Below, piece by piece: positions 36,011-45,676 of a DNA stretch of 64,000 nt; within the stretch, counting starts at the first letter, position 1, and the number at the start of each line of letters is the position of its first letter. The notes beneath the pieces were generated by a model. The model worked only from the letters and a program-made list of their open reading frames with translations. It was not told where the DNA came from and made no database searches. A program made the position numbers and the translations under genes. Where the stretch lies: assembly GCA_050300015.1 (NCBI GenBank), contig JBNKWZ010000005.1, positions 1-64,000 on the forward strand, given 5' to 3'. This DNA comes from CAYZQH01 sp050300015. Its GTDB lineage: Bacteria; Pseudomonadota; Gammaproteobacteria; Pseudomonadales; Cellvibrionaceae.

Positions 36011-36598
36011 ATGCAATTTCAAAAAGGTTTCACTCTGATCGAGTTGATGATCGTCATCGTTATGGTGGCGATCGTTTTCAGTATTGGCGTGCCGTCCTTT
36101 TCTGTGGTGATCAAACGCAACAATGTTGACAGCTTGCAAATGAAGTTGGCGAGCGCTGTGAGCTCTGCACGCAGCCAGGCGGCTTCACGTAATACAACGG
36201 TGAGCATGTGCTCAAGCAGCACTACGACGGCCTGTGGTGGAAGTTGGAGTGACGGGTGGGTCACATTTGAAGACCGTAACGCCGATGGTGTTTTGGATTT
36301 GGGTGAAATCGTTATCGATGTTTATGAACACGACAGTGATTATACTTTCAGTGCCACCAACAGCGCTGGCAACAGTGTGAGCCGCATGACTTTTTCTTCG
36401 CAAGGTTATATGCAAGGCACCGAATCTACCCTATTTACCATTTGTGAACCCGATGGCAAAGTCGACTATGCCAAAGGTGTGTATGTAAGCGGCAGCGGGT
36501 TAATGATCAAAACTCGCGACAACGAAGATGCCGATACCATTCACGATAATCCGTTTAAGGCGGCAGATGCAAACCCTGCTGACCTGACTTGCAGCTAA
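36011..36598 (+). CDS. fimT: Type IV minor pilin, FimT/FimU (GspH) type
   Basis: A 195-residue prepilin starting MQFQKGFTLIELM. Cleavage after Gly6 by PilD and methylation of Phe7 are expected, and the first 30 residues form the hydrophobic pilin helix. The C-terminal part carries the loop DRNADGVLDLGE (residues 88-99), shaped like a calcium-binding EF-hand loop and common in FimT/GspH proteins. A start 30 bp upstream is possible but has no better ribosome site. It opens the minor pilin cluster; such pilins prime pilus assembly with PilY1. Confidence 0.88.
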   Translation: MQFQKGFTLIELMIVIVMVAIVFSIGVPSFSVVIKRNNVDSLQMKLASAVSSARSQAASRNTTVSMCSSSTTTACGGSWSDGWVTFEDRNADGVLDLGEIVIDVYEHDSDYTFSATNSAGNSVSRMTFSSQGYMQGTESTLFTICEPDGKVDYAKGVYVSGSGLMIKTRDNEDADTIHDNPFKAADANPADLTCS

Positions 36599-36659
36599 GC
36601 CGGTATAGCTCTTTGAAAGGCGCCGAAAGTCAATGTACAGCGCTTACCAAGGGAAAGTT

Positions 36660-37103
36660 ATGAAAAGCCGTGGTTTTACATTAATTGAAATGATGGTGGT
36701 GCTTGTCATTACTGCAATATTAGCGGCCGTGGCGTACCCATCTTATCAGCAATCCGTACGGGAGACGCGCAGGGGCGATGCCAAAGAAGCCTTGTCTCGT
36801 GCCGCCAGTTTTCAAGAGCGTCACTTTTTCGCCAACAATCAGTATACCTCCAATACGGATGACATCGGAGGGGCCAGCAGCTCGGATGGGCACTACGTGG
36901 TAGCCGTTCTAGGGAATTCTGTTTCGTGTACTTCGAATGGTGTGACATTCCCCTGCTACACGATAGTGGCTTCTGCCACGGGCGATCAAGCCAACGACAA
37001 AACTTGTGGACAATTCTCAATTGATCATACCGGGCGCAAGCGCAGTTTCAATACGACAAATTCCCCTCCGGTTGAAAATACGACTTCAGGTGAATGCTGG
37101 TAA
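36660..37103 (+). CDS. Type IV minor pilin, PilE-like (first copy)
   Basis: A 147-residue prepilin starting MKSRGFTLIEMMVVLVITAIL, with GGGAAAG before the ATG. Four cysteines lie in the globular part, including CYTIVASATG and a C-terminal ECW. Its C-terminal region resembles the second PilE-like gene at 44.6 kb (CYTIVA, TTS-ECW), so the two are paralogues. It sits between the fimT-like gene and pilV, where Pseudomonas clusters have none, and is separated from pilV by 276 bp without a gene. Confidence 0.88.
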   Translation: MKSRGFTLIEMMVVLVITAILAAVAYPSYQQSVRETRRGDAKEALSRAASFQERHFFANNQYTSNTDDIGGASSSDGHYVVAVLGNSVSCTSNGVTFPCYTIVASATGDQANDKTCGQFSIDHTGRKRSFNTTNSPPVENTTSGECW

Positions 37104-37379
37104 TTACGTTTCACTATAAAGCATTTCACTTGTGAACAAATTTTATATAGGCATTCGGCTTTGTTATTTTTGGGTGCTAATTGCCTGCGTGCAGCTCGAC
37201 TTTTTTGAGTCAAAATCGGTTGTCGTTTATCTTGGTATTCAACCGTCGAGCCCTTGATATTCGTTGGTTTCAGACGTTTATCGCGAATGGCGTCCGTCGG
37301 TCTTTTACGATGGAAGTGCTTGACTATCTCACCTACATTTGGAAGTACGTAAAACCATATCAAGGTATTGGGTACAGTT

Positions 37380-37859
37380 ATGAATACGCCAATGAACCAA
37401 CAAAATGGATCTACTTTGCTAGAGATGATGATCGCACTGTTTGTGTTGGCCGTTGGACTGCTGGGCGTATTGTCCATGCAGGTGAAATCCATGCAGTTTA
37501 ACCAAAGCGCGTACTACTACACGCAAGCGGTGTATCTGGCTAACGATATTTTAGAAAGCATGCGCTCAAACCCCGATACCGCCAACACGTATATCATCGA
37601 TCTAGATGAAGTGGCACCAACGGCGACAAAAGATTGTGAGAACACTGCCAATGCCTGTACCACCACTGAAATGCGCAACTGGACTTTGGCCAACTGGCGC
37701 CAAAATGTCACCAGCACCTTAACCTCAGGTCGCTCTTCAGTGGCCACCAATGGAAGTTTTTACACCATCACCGTGCAATTCGATGACAGTCGAGCGGAAG
37801 CGGAAGGGTTCACTGGACCAAAGCTCAGTGAATATGTATTGGTGACGGAGATCAACTAA
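37380..37859 (+). CDS. pilV: Type IV minor pilin PilV
   Basis: A 159-residue prepilin starting MNTPMNQQNGSTLLEMMIALFVLAVGLLG. The expected cleavage is after the Gly of QQNG, leaving Ser as first residue, and Glu at +5 is conserved. The region after the helix (YYYTQAVYLANDILESMRSNP) is typical of PilV. A TTG 12 bp upstream is in frame, but GGGTACAG favours this ATG. The stop overlaps the pilW ATG by one base. Confidence 0.9.
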   Translation: MNTPMNQQNGSTLLEMMIALFVLAVGLLGVLSMQVKSMQFNQSAYYYTQAVYLANDILESMRSNPDTANTYIIDLDEVAPTATKDCENTANACTTTEMRNWTLANWRQNVTSTLTSGRSSVATNGSFYTITVQFDDSRAEAEGFTGPKLSEYVLVTEIN

Positions 37860-38983
37860 TGACGACCAAAAATTTTACTTCGCCATCATCCACTGGGCAA
37901 TGTGGTATTTCCATTGTTGAATTATTGATTTCTTTGGCCATTGGTATGGCCGTTATCGCGGGGTCCATTCAAGTGGTGGCTTCCAGTAAGCGCAATTTTA
38001 TGGATCAGGATGAAGTAACTTTTATTCAAACCAATGCACGCTATGCATTGGATCTTCTTGCCAAAGATATTCGCATGGCGGGATATACAGGTTGTGCCAC
38101 ACAAACCTCCATGCAAGTGGCCAATTCGATTGAAGACGATGCTGATGGCTATATTTCCATGCATGGGCTTCAGGGCTTTGAAGGTGCTGCTAACACCAAC
38201 GGATTCCCTGTGGATGTTAAAGATATTGCGTATACCGGAACCGATGCCATCCTGGTGCGGCGTGCCAGCGACTCAGGAGAGTTAGACGTTAAAAGGCACA
38301 ATGCCACCGCTGCGTCTATTGGCCTTTGGCAAAATCATTCTTTTGAAAAAGGTACAACATTGGTAATCGCCGATGCCAGTTGCCGTAACGTAGGGTTGTT
38401 TCAAGTTAGTGGCCCTACTGGCTTGCCTTCTCAAAATATTGTGCACAATACAGGTTCTGGCACAAGCAACTGCACCAAGATTATTAAAGGTGATTTTGTT
38501 TGTACGCCTGCCTGTAAGGCGACAGAGTGTAATGGTTATGACAAAGCCACCGGTGAGTACGGTCCTGGCTCTAAGGTAATGGCCTTTATTTCACGTACTT
38601 ATTTTATCGGTGAGTCTGATGTCATGCCGGGCATGCCGGCTTTAAAACGTCAATCCTTTAATGATAATGGTGCGCCCGGAACTACCACACAAGAGTTGGC
38701 CATTGGTGTGGAGGATATGGAGTTGACGTACGGAGTGGACTTCAATGGCGATGGTGCGGTGGACCAGTATCGTGCTGCTAACCAAATGGATTTGGATGGC
38801 GGCGGTATCATTGACGATGATGATTGGGACCAAGCACTCACCGTTAAAATTTCCCTCGTTTTTCGTTCTCAAAATGAAGTGTTACCGAAGGCCGAGACTA
38901 AGACACTCGCGGGCACTACCTACAATGATCGATATATGCGCCAAGTGGTGAATTCAACCGTACGCATTCGCAATAGAGGTTAG
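37859..38983 (+). CDS. pilW: Type IV minor pilin PilW
   Basis: A 374-residue prepilin. The N-terminal pilin segment follows QCG, with ISIVELLISLAIGMAVIAG as the membrane helix. The conserved PilW block TNARYALDLLAKDIRMAGYTGC follows at about residues 60-81. DFNGDGAVD (residues 294-302) is an EF-hand-like acidic loop, and another acidic stretch (DLDGGGIIDDDD) follows. PilW is part of the minor pilin tip complex with PilV, PilX and PilY1. Confidence 0.92.
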   Translation: MTTKNFTSPSSTGQCGISIVELLISLAIGMAVIAGSIQVVASSKRNFMDQDEVTFIQTNARYALDLLAKDIRMAGYTGCATQTSMQVANSIEDDADGYISMHGLQGFEGAANTNGFPVDVKDIAYTGTDAILVRRASDSGELDVKRHNATAASIGLWQNHSFEKGTTLVIADASCRNVGLFQVSGPTGLPSQNIVHNTGSGTSNCTKIIKGDFVCTPACKATECNGYDKATGEYGPGSKVMAFISRTYFIGESDVMPGMPALKRQSFNDNGAPGTTTQELAIGVEDMELTYGVDFNGDGAVDQYRAANQMDLDGGGIIDDDDWDQALTVKISLVFRSQNEVLPKAETKTLAGTTYNDRYMRQVVNSTVRIRNRG

Positions 38984-38988
38984 GGGTT

Positions 38989-39633
38989 ATGTGCAAACTT
39001 CCCGTAAGCATGCCATCACCGACACGTCAATCGGGTACGGCATTGATTGTTAGTTTAATTATCTTGTCCATTGTAACGTTGTTGGGGGTCTCCAATATGC
39101 AGTCCTCAAACGCAGAGCTAAAAATGGCCGCCAGCATGCGTGATCGCGGAGTTGCATTTGAAGCAGCCGAGGCGGCACTGGCCATTATTGAAGAGAACTT
39201 GGCCACCAGCCCACCTTCACGAAACGATTTGTTTTCAAATTGCAGTGGCGCCACGTGTTTCAATGCCACTTGTCAAAATGGATTGTGTTTTGATGGTGAC
39301 TATCAATTGAGTTATTCCGAATTTGAATGCCAGGTAGCAGACTATGCGGATTCAAGTCAGCGCGTGAAATTTTGGAGTGACAGCACCTTGGATGTGTGGA
39401 ATACGGCCAATCGTTATCAAACCATCAGTGTGGATAGCGTGAGTGCTCCAGTGAAATACATTACCGAATTTTTATGCTTTGTGGCGCGCGATGAAAATAC
39501 GCCATTTTCAGCTGCGGCGGGTGAAAATAATAATGGCGCGCCGCTGTTTCGCATTACGGCGCTGGCTAAGGGGAATGGCGGTCGTGCCTCTGTGGCTTTG
39601 CAATCGACCTACAAAGTTTTGAACGGACACTGA
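38989..39633 (+). CDS. pilX: Type IV minor pilin PilX
   Basis: A 214-residue protein whose N-terminus QSGTALIVSLIILSIVTLLGV is the PilX-type hydrophobic segment, without the canonical FTLIE. Next come the conserved NMQSSNAELKMAASMRDR and FEAAEAALAIIEENL. Pairs of cysteines lie in NCSGATCFNATCQNGLCF. It starts 5 bp after pilW and leads into pilY1. Confidence 0.9.
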   Translation: MCKLPVSMPSPTRQSGTALIVSLIILSIVTLLGVSNMQSSNAELKMAASMRDRGVAFEAAEAALAIIEENLATSPPSRNDLFSNCSGATCFNATCQNGLCFDGDYQLSYSEFECQVADYADSSQRVKFWSDSTLDVWNTANRYQTISVDSVSAPVKYITEFLCFVARDENTPFSAAAGENNNGAPLFRITALAKGNGGRASVALQSTYKVLNGH

Positions 39634-39649
39634 GATAAGTGGTGAAGTT

Positions 39650-42600
39650 ATGCGTACGGAATTGTTGAATACAGCACTCAAAAAATGTGGTTTGCTTGGC
39701 TGCGGTATCTTTTTTAGCGCTGCCCAGTGGGTGCAAGCTGCGACGCCGGAGGTCAGTCACTACGAGGCCGTGCCGCCACTGCTGGCCGAAAGTGCCACGC
39801 CTCTGGTGATGCTCGCACTGTCCAACGATCATCAATTGTTTTACAAAGCTTTCACCGATTACGACGATCTAGACAATGATGGATTTCCCGAAAGTACTTA
39901 TACGCACGCCATTGATTATGAAGGCTACTTCGACAGTTACAAGTGCTATGCCTATAGTGTCGCTTTGGGATATTTTCAGCCGGTGGCAGAGACTGCGTCC
40001 AAGTATTGTGACCGCGCGGCCAATAACCAGTGGAGTGGCAACTTCCTGAATTGGGCCACCATGACCCGCATTGATGAAATACGTAAAGTCTTATTTGGTG
40101 GTAAACGTTACAACGAACAGTTGCTGCCGAGCATCACGATTTTAGAGCGCGCCATGCTCACCAATGATGCTCACAGCTTTGCCAAATATTATAATGGTAC
40201 AGACTTGGCGGATTTAACGCCTTTCGGTGATAACACGACGACGCATGCTGATGTGCCCACAGGCTTGGTGGCAACGCAAGCCAGTGGAATCACATTTTGT
40301 AACACAACGCCGGATACAGATGCTACGACGGATAATTCCAGCAGCGTGAAGGCCCCCCCTCTGATTAGAGCCGTGGCGGGGAACTATCAGTTATGGGCTT
40401 CAAACGAAAGATGGCAGTGTCTCTACGATGAAGAGCAGTCAGCGAGTAATAATAACAACTCCACGACGACAGGGATTTATTCGGCCGCCTCCAGCCCTAG
40501 TACTTCAAAAAAAGCCGAACAACGCAATGGTATTACCGTGGGAGATTACGTTGCCCGTGTCCAGGTGTGCGACCCCGCATTATTGGGTAGGGAACTTTGT
40601 AAGCAATACCCATTGGGAAATTACAAACCGGTAGGCGTATTGCAGCAGTTTGGTGACCAAGGGCAGGTACAATTTGGTCTGATGACGGGCAGCTATAAAA
40701 AGAATAAGTCGGGTGGTGTGCTCCGCAAAGATATTGGTGATATTACTGATGAAATTAATGTGAATACCTCCGGCACCGTTAAAACGGGTGTGGGAGGCAT
40801 TATCGAGACAATTAATAATTTTCGCATCGCCAACTATAATTACGCGGATGGTCTTTACAACACCACGGACAACTGTGGTTGGGGTAACACTACCTTTACT
40901 GATGGTGATTGCACAAACTGGGGCAACCCGTTTACGGAAATTTTACTAGAGTGTTATCGTTATTACGCAGGTAAGCAGCCCACATCGGCTTTTGATGCAG
41001 ACGATTCTACCATTATTTCAGGTTTAACTCGTGAGACCACCTGGCATACCCCGTTGGATTCCACCAACATTTGCGCCAAGCTCAACGTCATCGCCTTCAA
41101 TGCCAGTACCACATCATATGATTCGGATGCTCTCGCAGGCTTTTCAGATTTGAATCCTAAAGCTGGAGATACCGCCAAGACGATGACGGATAGAGTAGGT
41201 GACGGCGAAGGCATTACTGGTGGTGCGAGCCCCTTGTCTTATTTTGTGGGCGAGCATGGTACAGACCTAGATCAATTGTGTACCGCCAAAGCGGTGACCA
41301 GTTTAGGTGATGTGCGTGGTACCTGCCCAGACTCTCCAAGGCTTGGAGGCTCCTATCAAATGGCAGGTATCGCCTATCACGCGAGGGTGAATGACATTCG
41401 TGCAGATCTCGATGAAGATCAGGTGGTGCAAACCTTCGGTGTTACCTTGTCGCCTGCAGTGCCCAACGTGAATATTCCCGTGCCGGGAACAACTGATAAA
41501 TTTGTTAGGATTCTACCCGCCTGTCGTACCATCATGAGCGATGCTACCGAGGGCAATTGTGGATTAGTGGATTTTAAAATCGTTGAAAACTATGTTCCTA
41601 CGGCTACTGCAGGAGAATATAAAGGCACCTTTTATGTGAATTGGGAAGATACCGAGCAGGGTGGTGATTACGACATGGATATGTATGGCGTGATTCGTTA
41701 TACCATTACTGCGACCACAATAAAAATTGAAACAGACGTGGTGCACGAGTCCACTGTTTATGATATGGCCTTTGGTTTTGTGGTCAGTGGTACCACTGAA
41801 GACGGTTTTAAGGTGATGTCAGGAATCGAAGGCTACACGGGCTTTGACTGTTCCAACTGTCAGGCGGGAGACGCCGCCAAAAGTAAAACTTACACCATAG
41901 GAAGCTCAACGGCTTCTTTGTTAGAGCAACCCTTATTCTATGCGGCCAAGTGGGGTGGTTTTACAGACCTTGATGGTGATGGCACGCCCAATAGAGCGGA
42001 TGAGTGGGACCAACGCATCAATGCGACGGGTGTTTTGGGTTCTGATGGCATGCCCGATTCCTACTACTATGCGGTGAACCCCAAATTATTGAAAGAGCAA
42101 TTGACATCGATTTTGGTAACGATCCTTGACCGAACGGCGTCGGGGACTTCAGCGGCGGTGGTAACCAATACGGGAACGGGCGAGGGTGCGTTGTACCAAG
42201 CGTTGTACAACCCGCGATTTGCTGGAGCAGACGGCATTGAGTCGGTGGATTGGGTCGGTACGCTTAACGCAGTATTTGTGGACAGTTTTGGCCACATTCG
42301 AGAAGACAACGCTGCTCCCAAAGGTAAGTTAACGGATGCAGATTATATTATCGATGTTTTTTATGATCCCGTTAGCCAGAAAACCAAAGTACAGCGGTTT
42401 CTTTTTAACGCGGATGGCTCCACGGGTGCCACCGTCGGTGTCCCTCAAAATGTCACGGATATTGATCCCATCTGGAATGCTCGAGAGTCTTTGTCGAAGG
42501 TGTCTGATTATGTCAACCAGAGAACCTTGTATGGCAATAAGGCCAATACAGGCCGCTACATATTAACGGCTATTGATCAAGATGGTGATGGCCAGATTGG

Positions 42601-44536
42601 GCTGACGCCAGGGTTAAACGAGTCGTTAGATTTTGTGGATGACTATTTTGATGCCGCTTACACTAAACCTTGGTACCGATTGTTGGGACTAAAATCCACC
42701 GATGCTGCAGATGGCCCCAATATTGTGAACTGGGTGCGTGGCGCTGCTGTAGCGGGGTATCGTAATCGTCGTATTGATGTGGACGGTAATGGTTCTCCCG
42801 AACCTGTATTGCTGGGCGATATTGTTAATTCTTCCCCCCTTGCCGTAGGGCGGCCATCAACGGCCTATGATCTGACGTTTGGCGATGACACTTATCGTGC
42901 CTTTCGACAGCAATATCAACATCGTCGGCAGATGGTTTATGTGGGCGCAAATGACGGCATGATACATGCATTTAATGCTGGTTTTTTTGATTCGGTTGAC
43001 AATCAATATAAGCTGAAGGTAACCACACAAACAGAGCACCCGCTGGGCACAGAACTATGGGCTTATGTACCTTATAACGTGTTGCCGCATTTACAGTGGT
43101 TAACGAAGCCTGATTACCCTCATGTGTTTTATGTGGATGGCACCATAAAACAGTATGACGTGAATATTTTCCCCGACGATGCTGTTCATCCGGAGGGTTG
43201 GGGTACGATTTTAGTCGTTGGTATGCGCTTTGGTGGTGGCGACTATACACTGGACCCAGAAGAGGATGCGGATGGTGATGCGTCAGATGATATTACGTTG
43301 CGTTCAGGCTATGTGATTATTGACATTACTGACCCAGAGTCCGCACCTGAAATCATTGCTGAGATTACCCATGAGAATATGGGCTATACCACCGCGGAGC
43401 CGACACTGGTGAAGATGCGAGAATCCGACCCCACCACGGGCTCCTATGAAACGCCAGCAGTGAATGAATGGTTTTTGGTTTTTGGCTCGGGCCCAGCAGG
43501 TGCTACTGATCTAGAACGTGAAAAGGCTTTGAAAAAAGCAGAGAGCAGTAAAACAGCAAAATTATTTGTTTTTAATCTAAAAAATAAAACCTTAACAGAA
43601 AAAGACACCGGCGAAGCCAATGCGTTTGTTGGTGGACTTGAAACCGCCGATTGGAACAATAACTACATAGACGATACATTGTATTTTGGTACGGTCTCGG
43701 GTACCGCGGCAGTGCCAACGGGTAAACTGCGTCGCGGTGAACTGAGTGTGGTATCGGGAAGCCTCGATATTGTACTGAGCGATGTTTTAGATGTGGATGA
43801 CCAACCTTTTAGCGCCACGCCTCTGGTCGTGCGCGACAGGATGGGTGAGTACTGGGTGTATAACGGGACCGGTCGTTTTTACGTGGTGGATGACAACTTT
43901 ACATCGGCACAACAAAGTTACTATGCTATCAAAGAGCCGCAATCCGCGGGCGCAATTAGTGCATCTGAAGTAAAAAAAGTGGATTTAATTAATACGACGG
44001 ATATCAAAGTGTTTACCGATGGTAGCCTTGATTCTAAAGCAACCCCAGGGGGAGCCGTTGAAGTTGGCAGTCCTCTTCAAGAGGTCAGCACCTTTACCGA
44101 AGTTTTGCAGGCGGTGCAGGGCGCCGATGGTTGGATGTTTGATTTTGCTCGAACAAGATCGCGTAATATCACTCAGGCACGTGTGTCAGACCAATCGTTG
44201 ATCTTTACCGAGTATCAACCAAGTGGCTTAAAGTGTCAGCCAGAAGGATTTGGGTTTCTGAATGCGCCGCATTTACTCGCGGGAATTCCAGGCCCCTTTG
44301 CCCCCATCGGAACTGACTCTAGCTCTAAAAATGCAGACGACGCAGAAGAAGTTCTGTTGAGTGAGTCACTCGGCTTGGGTAGCCCCTCATCCCCCAGCCT
44401 TTATCAGCGTGGTGATGGTAAAAAGGTCGCAATCGTACAAAGCTCGACTGGGGAGTTGTCTACCTCCACGATTGAAACTGGCAGTTTGCAGGGGACTCGT
44501 GAATCCTGGAATGAATTAATTATCGATTGGCAATAA
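39650..44536 (+). CDS. pilY1: Type IV pilus tip adhesin/assembly protein PilY1
   Basis: PilY1 sits at the pilus tip with the minor pilins and has roles in adhesion, mechanosensing and retraction control. The 1628-residue product has a signal peptide ending near QWVQA. An N-terminal region of von Willebrand A character follows (GNFLNWATMTRIDEIRKVLFGG), but the usual DxSxS metal site is not evident. The C-terminal third is a PilY1 beta-propeller with VTNTGTGEGALYQALYNPRF and VLLGDIVNSSPLAVGRPS. DQDGDGQIG (residues 976-984) is a calcium-loop motif like that needed for retraction control in Pseudomonas. It is longer than the roughly 1160 residues of P. aeruginosa PilY1. Confidence 0.93.
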   Translation: MRTELLNTALKKCGLLGCGIFFSAAQWVQAATPEVSHYEAVPPLLAESATPLVMLALSNDHQLFYKAFTDYDDLDNDGFPESTYTHAIDYEGYFDSYKCYAYSVALGYFQPVAETASKYCDRAANNQWSGNFLNWATMTRIDEIRKVLFGGKRYNEQLLPSITILERAMLTNDAHSFAKYYNGTDLADLTPFGDNTTTHADVPTGLVATQASGITFCNTTPDTDATTDNSSSVKAPPLIRAVAGNYQLWASNERWQCLYDEEQSASNNNNSTTTGIYSAASSPSTSKKAEQRNGITVGDYVARVQVCDPALLGRELCKQYPLGNYKPVGVLQQFGDQGQVQFGLMTGSYKKNKSGGVLRKDIGDITDEINVNTSGTVKTGVGGIIETINNFRIANYNYADGLYNTTDNCGWGNTTFTDGDCTNWGNPFTEILLECYRYYAGKQPTSAFDADDSTIISGLTRETTWHTPLDSTNICAKLNVIAFNASTTSYDSDALAGFSDLNPKAGDTAKTMTDRVGDGEGITGGASPLSYFVGEHGTDLDQLCTAKAVTSLGDVRGTCPDSPRLGGSYQMAGIAYHARVNDIRADLDEDQVVQTFGVTLSPAVPNVNIPVPGTTDKFVRILPACRTIMSDATEGNCGLVDFKIVENYVPTATAGEYKGTFYVNWEDTEQGGDYDMDMYGVIRYTITATTIKIETDVVHESTVYDMAFGFVVSGTTEDGFKVMSGIEGYTGFDCSNCQAGDAAKSKTYTIGSSTASLLEQPLFYAAKWGGFTDLDGDGTPNRADEWDQRINATGVLGSDGMPDSYYYAVNPKLLKEQLTSILVTILDRTASGTSAAVVTNTGTGEGALYQALYNPRFAGADGIESVDWVGTLNAVFVDSFGHIREDNAAPKGKLTDADYIIDVFYDPVSQKTKVQRFLFNADGSTGATVGVPQNVTDIDPIWNARESLSKVSDYVNQRTLYGNKANTGRYILTAIDQDGDGQIGLTPGLNESLDFVDDYFDAAYTKPWYRLLGLKSTDAADGPNIVNWVRGAAVAGYRNRRIDVDGNGSPEPVLLGDIVNSSPLAVGRPSTAYDLTFGDDTYRAFRQQYQHRRQMVYVGANDGMIHAFNAGFFDSVDNQYKLKVTTQTEHPLGTELWAYVPYNVLPHLQWLTKPDYPHVFYVDGTIKQYDVNIFPDDAVHPEGWGTILVVGMRFGGGDYTLDPEEDADGDASDDITLRSGYVIIDITDPESAPEIIAEITHENMGYTTAEPTLVKMRESDPTTGSYETPAVNEWFLVFGSGPAGATDLEREKALKKAESSKTAKLFVFNLKNKTLTEKDTGEANAFVGGLETADWNNNYIDDTLYFGTVSGTAAVPTGKLRRGELSVVSGSLDIVLSDVLDVDDQPFSATPLVVRDRMGEYWVYNGTGRFYVVDDNFTSAQQSYYAIKEPQSAGAISASEVKKVDLINTTDIKVFTDGSLDSKATPGGAVEVGSPLQEVSTFTEVLQAVQGADGWMFDFARTRSRNITQARVSDQSLIFTEYQPSGLKCQPEGFGFLNAPHLLAGIPGPFAPIGTDSSSKNADDAEEVLLSESLGLGSPSSPSLYQRGDGKKVAIVQSSTGELSTSTIETGSLQGTRESWNELIIDWQ

Positions 44537-44606
44537 GTCTACGCCCATAACGTGGGCTCATACTGACCAAATGAAAGTCACTACCGAAGAAAGGTGCTAG
44601 ATCTCT

Positions 44607-45032
44607 ATGAATCGACAAACAGGTTTTTCGGTGCTTGAAGTGTTGCTCGTTGCCTTAACCATGGTGTTAATTATTGCCATTATTTATGCCAACTTTCGTG
44701 ATGCCGTGATGTTTGAGCGGCGGTCTCTTGCTCAGCAGGCGCTGCTAACGTCAGCAGGGTTGCAAGAACGCTGGTTTGTGCGATTGTACGAATACGCCCG
44801 TAGCATTGACGAGGTGGGTGGAGCAGATTCAGCTGGTGAGTACTATGAACTAAAGGTTACGCAAGACCCTTGTGGCGATACCTCTTGCTATACCATTGTG
44901 GCCACTGTCATAGGTGAGCAGGAGGCCGACAGGGAATGTGAAAAGATGACGATCAATTATCTAGGGGTGAGGCGCGCCAATAATTTCCTTAACGAAGATA
45001 CCACCTCTGAATGTTGGAAGTCTTCTGTGTAG
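44607..45032 (+). CDS. pilE: Type IV minor pilin PilE-like (second copy)
   Basis: A 141-residue prepilin starting MNRQTGFSVLEVLLVALTMVL; cleavage after Gly6 is expected. The C-terminal domain has two cysteine pairs (CGDTSC; ECEKM and SECW), like the first PilE-like gene. It is the last gene of the minor pilin operon, the usual place for pilE. A copy of the palindromic repeat family lies directly downstream. Confidence 0.9.
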   Translation: MNRQTGFSVLEVLLVALTMVLIIAIIYANFRDAVMFERRSLAQQALLTSAGLQERWFVRLYEYARSIDEVGGADSAGEYYELKVTQDPCGDTSCYTIVATVIGEQEADRECEKMTINYLGVRRANNFLNEDTTSECWKSSV

Positions 45033-45062
45033 CTTCACTTCCTATCATTGGTTGAAAAGCCA

Positions 45063-45154
45063 TAAAATACAAGGTGATTCGCACATCAGTGCCAGTGTTT
45101 TTAGGGGGCAATAAAAAAACCGCTAGGAGATCTATTTAATTGCCGGGTTAATAG
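45063..45154 (+). repeat. Palindromic repeat family, copy 3 (partial/variant)
   Basis: The left part (45063-45104) has TAAAATACAA, then CACAT, then GCCAGTGTTTTTA, resembling the middle module of copy 1. The right part (from about 45130) is AGATCTATTTAATTGCCGGG followed by TTAATAG, nearly identical to the right end of copy 2. It lies between convergent pilE and gluconokinase and lacks the left module CTATTAACCCGG. Confidence 0.7.
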
Positions 45155-45156
45155 TG

Positions 45157-45672
45157 TTAGTGTGCGTTAGCGATAAACCTCGTTGCCAACGCGCGAGCTT
45201 TTTCAAATACTTGCGAAATCGGTTGTTGGACGCTCACAGAGTGAATGTCGGGTTCATTCAGGGGGAGTTCCAAGGCGTCGAATTGGCTGTCTAGCAAAGT
45301 AGTCGGCATAAAGTGCCCTTTGCGCGTGGACATGTGGTTTGCAATCGTTGCCTTATCGCCCTCTAGCAGAATAAACAGGGTGTTATAACCCAATTCTCGA
45401 AAACGCGCGCGGTGCGCTCTTCGTAATCCAGAAAATACCAAAACGCCATTTTGCTCGCTTTTTTGAATGTGATGGCACATGGATTCAATCCATGGATCGC
45501 GCATGGCATCAGTAAGCGGCTTTCCTGCAGCCATATGAGCTTTGTTTTCGTCGCTGTGAAAATCGTCACCTTCCCAAAAAGGCACCTGTAATTGTTTGGC
45601 TAAACGCGCACCCAAAGTGGATTTTCCGCAGCCGCTGACGCCAATACACAAGATCAAGTAGGGACGACTCAT
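45157..45672 (-). CDS. gntK: Gluconokinase
   Basis: Phosphorylates gluconate to 6-phosphogluconate with ATP. The 171-residue form starting MSRPYLILCIGVSGCGKSTLG has the usual length of GntK/IdnK kinases; the longer frame overlaps the phosphorylase gene. The P-loop is GVSGCGKST. The substrate region EGDDFHSDENKAHMAAGKPLTDAMRDPW is typical. It starts 4 bp after the GH94 gene, so both are in one operon. Its product is the substrate of Gnd, encoded divergently about 4.5 kb away. Confidence 0.93.
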   Translation of the reverse strand: MSRPYLILCIGVSGCGKSTLGARLAKQLQVPFWEGDDFHSDENKAHMAAGKPLTDAMRDPWIESMCHHIQKSEQNGVLVFSGLRRAHRARFRELGYNTLFILLEGDKATIANHMSTRKGHFMPTTLLDSQFDALELPLNEPDIHSVSVQQPISQVFEKARALATRFIANAH

Positions 45673-45676
45673 AGGG

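Noticed and set aside
37181..37501. 106-codon frame spanning the gap before pilV and overlapping its start
   Set aside because: It overlaps the well-supported pilV helix in another frame and has no ribosome site.
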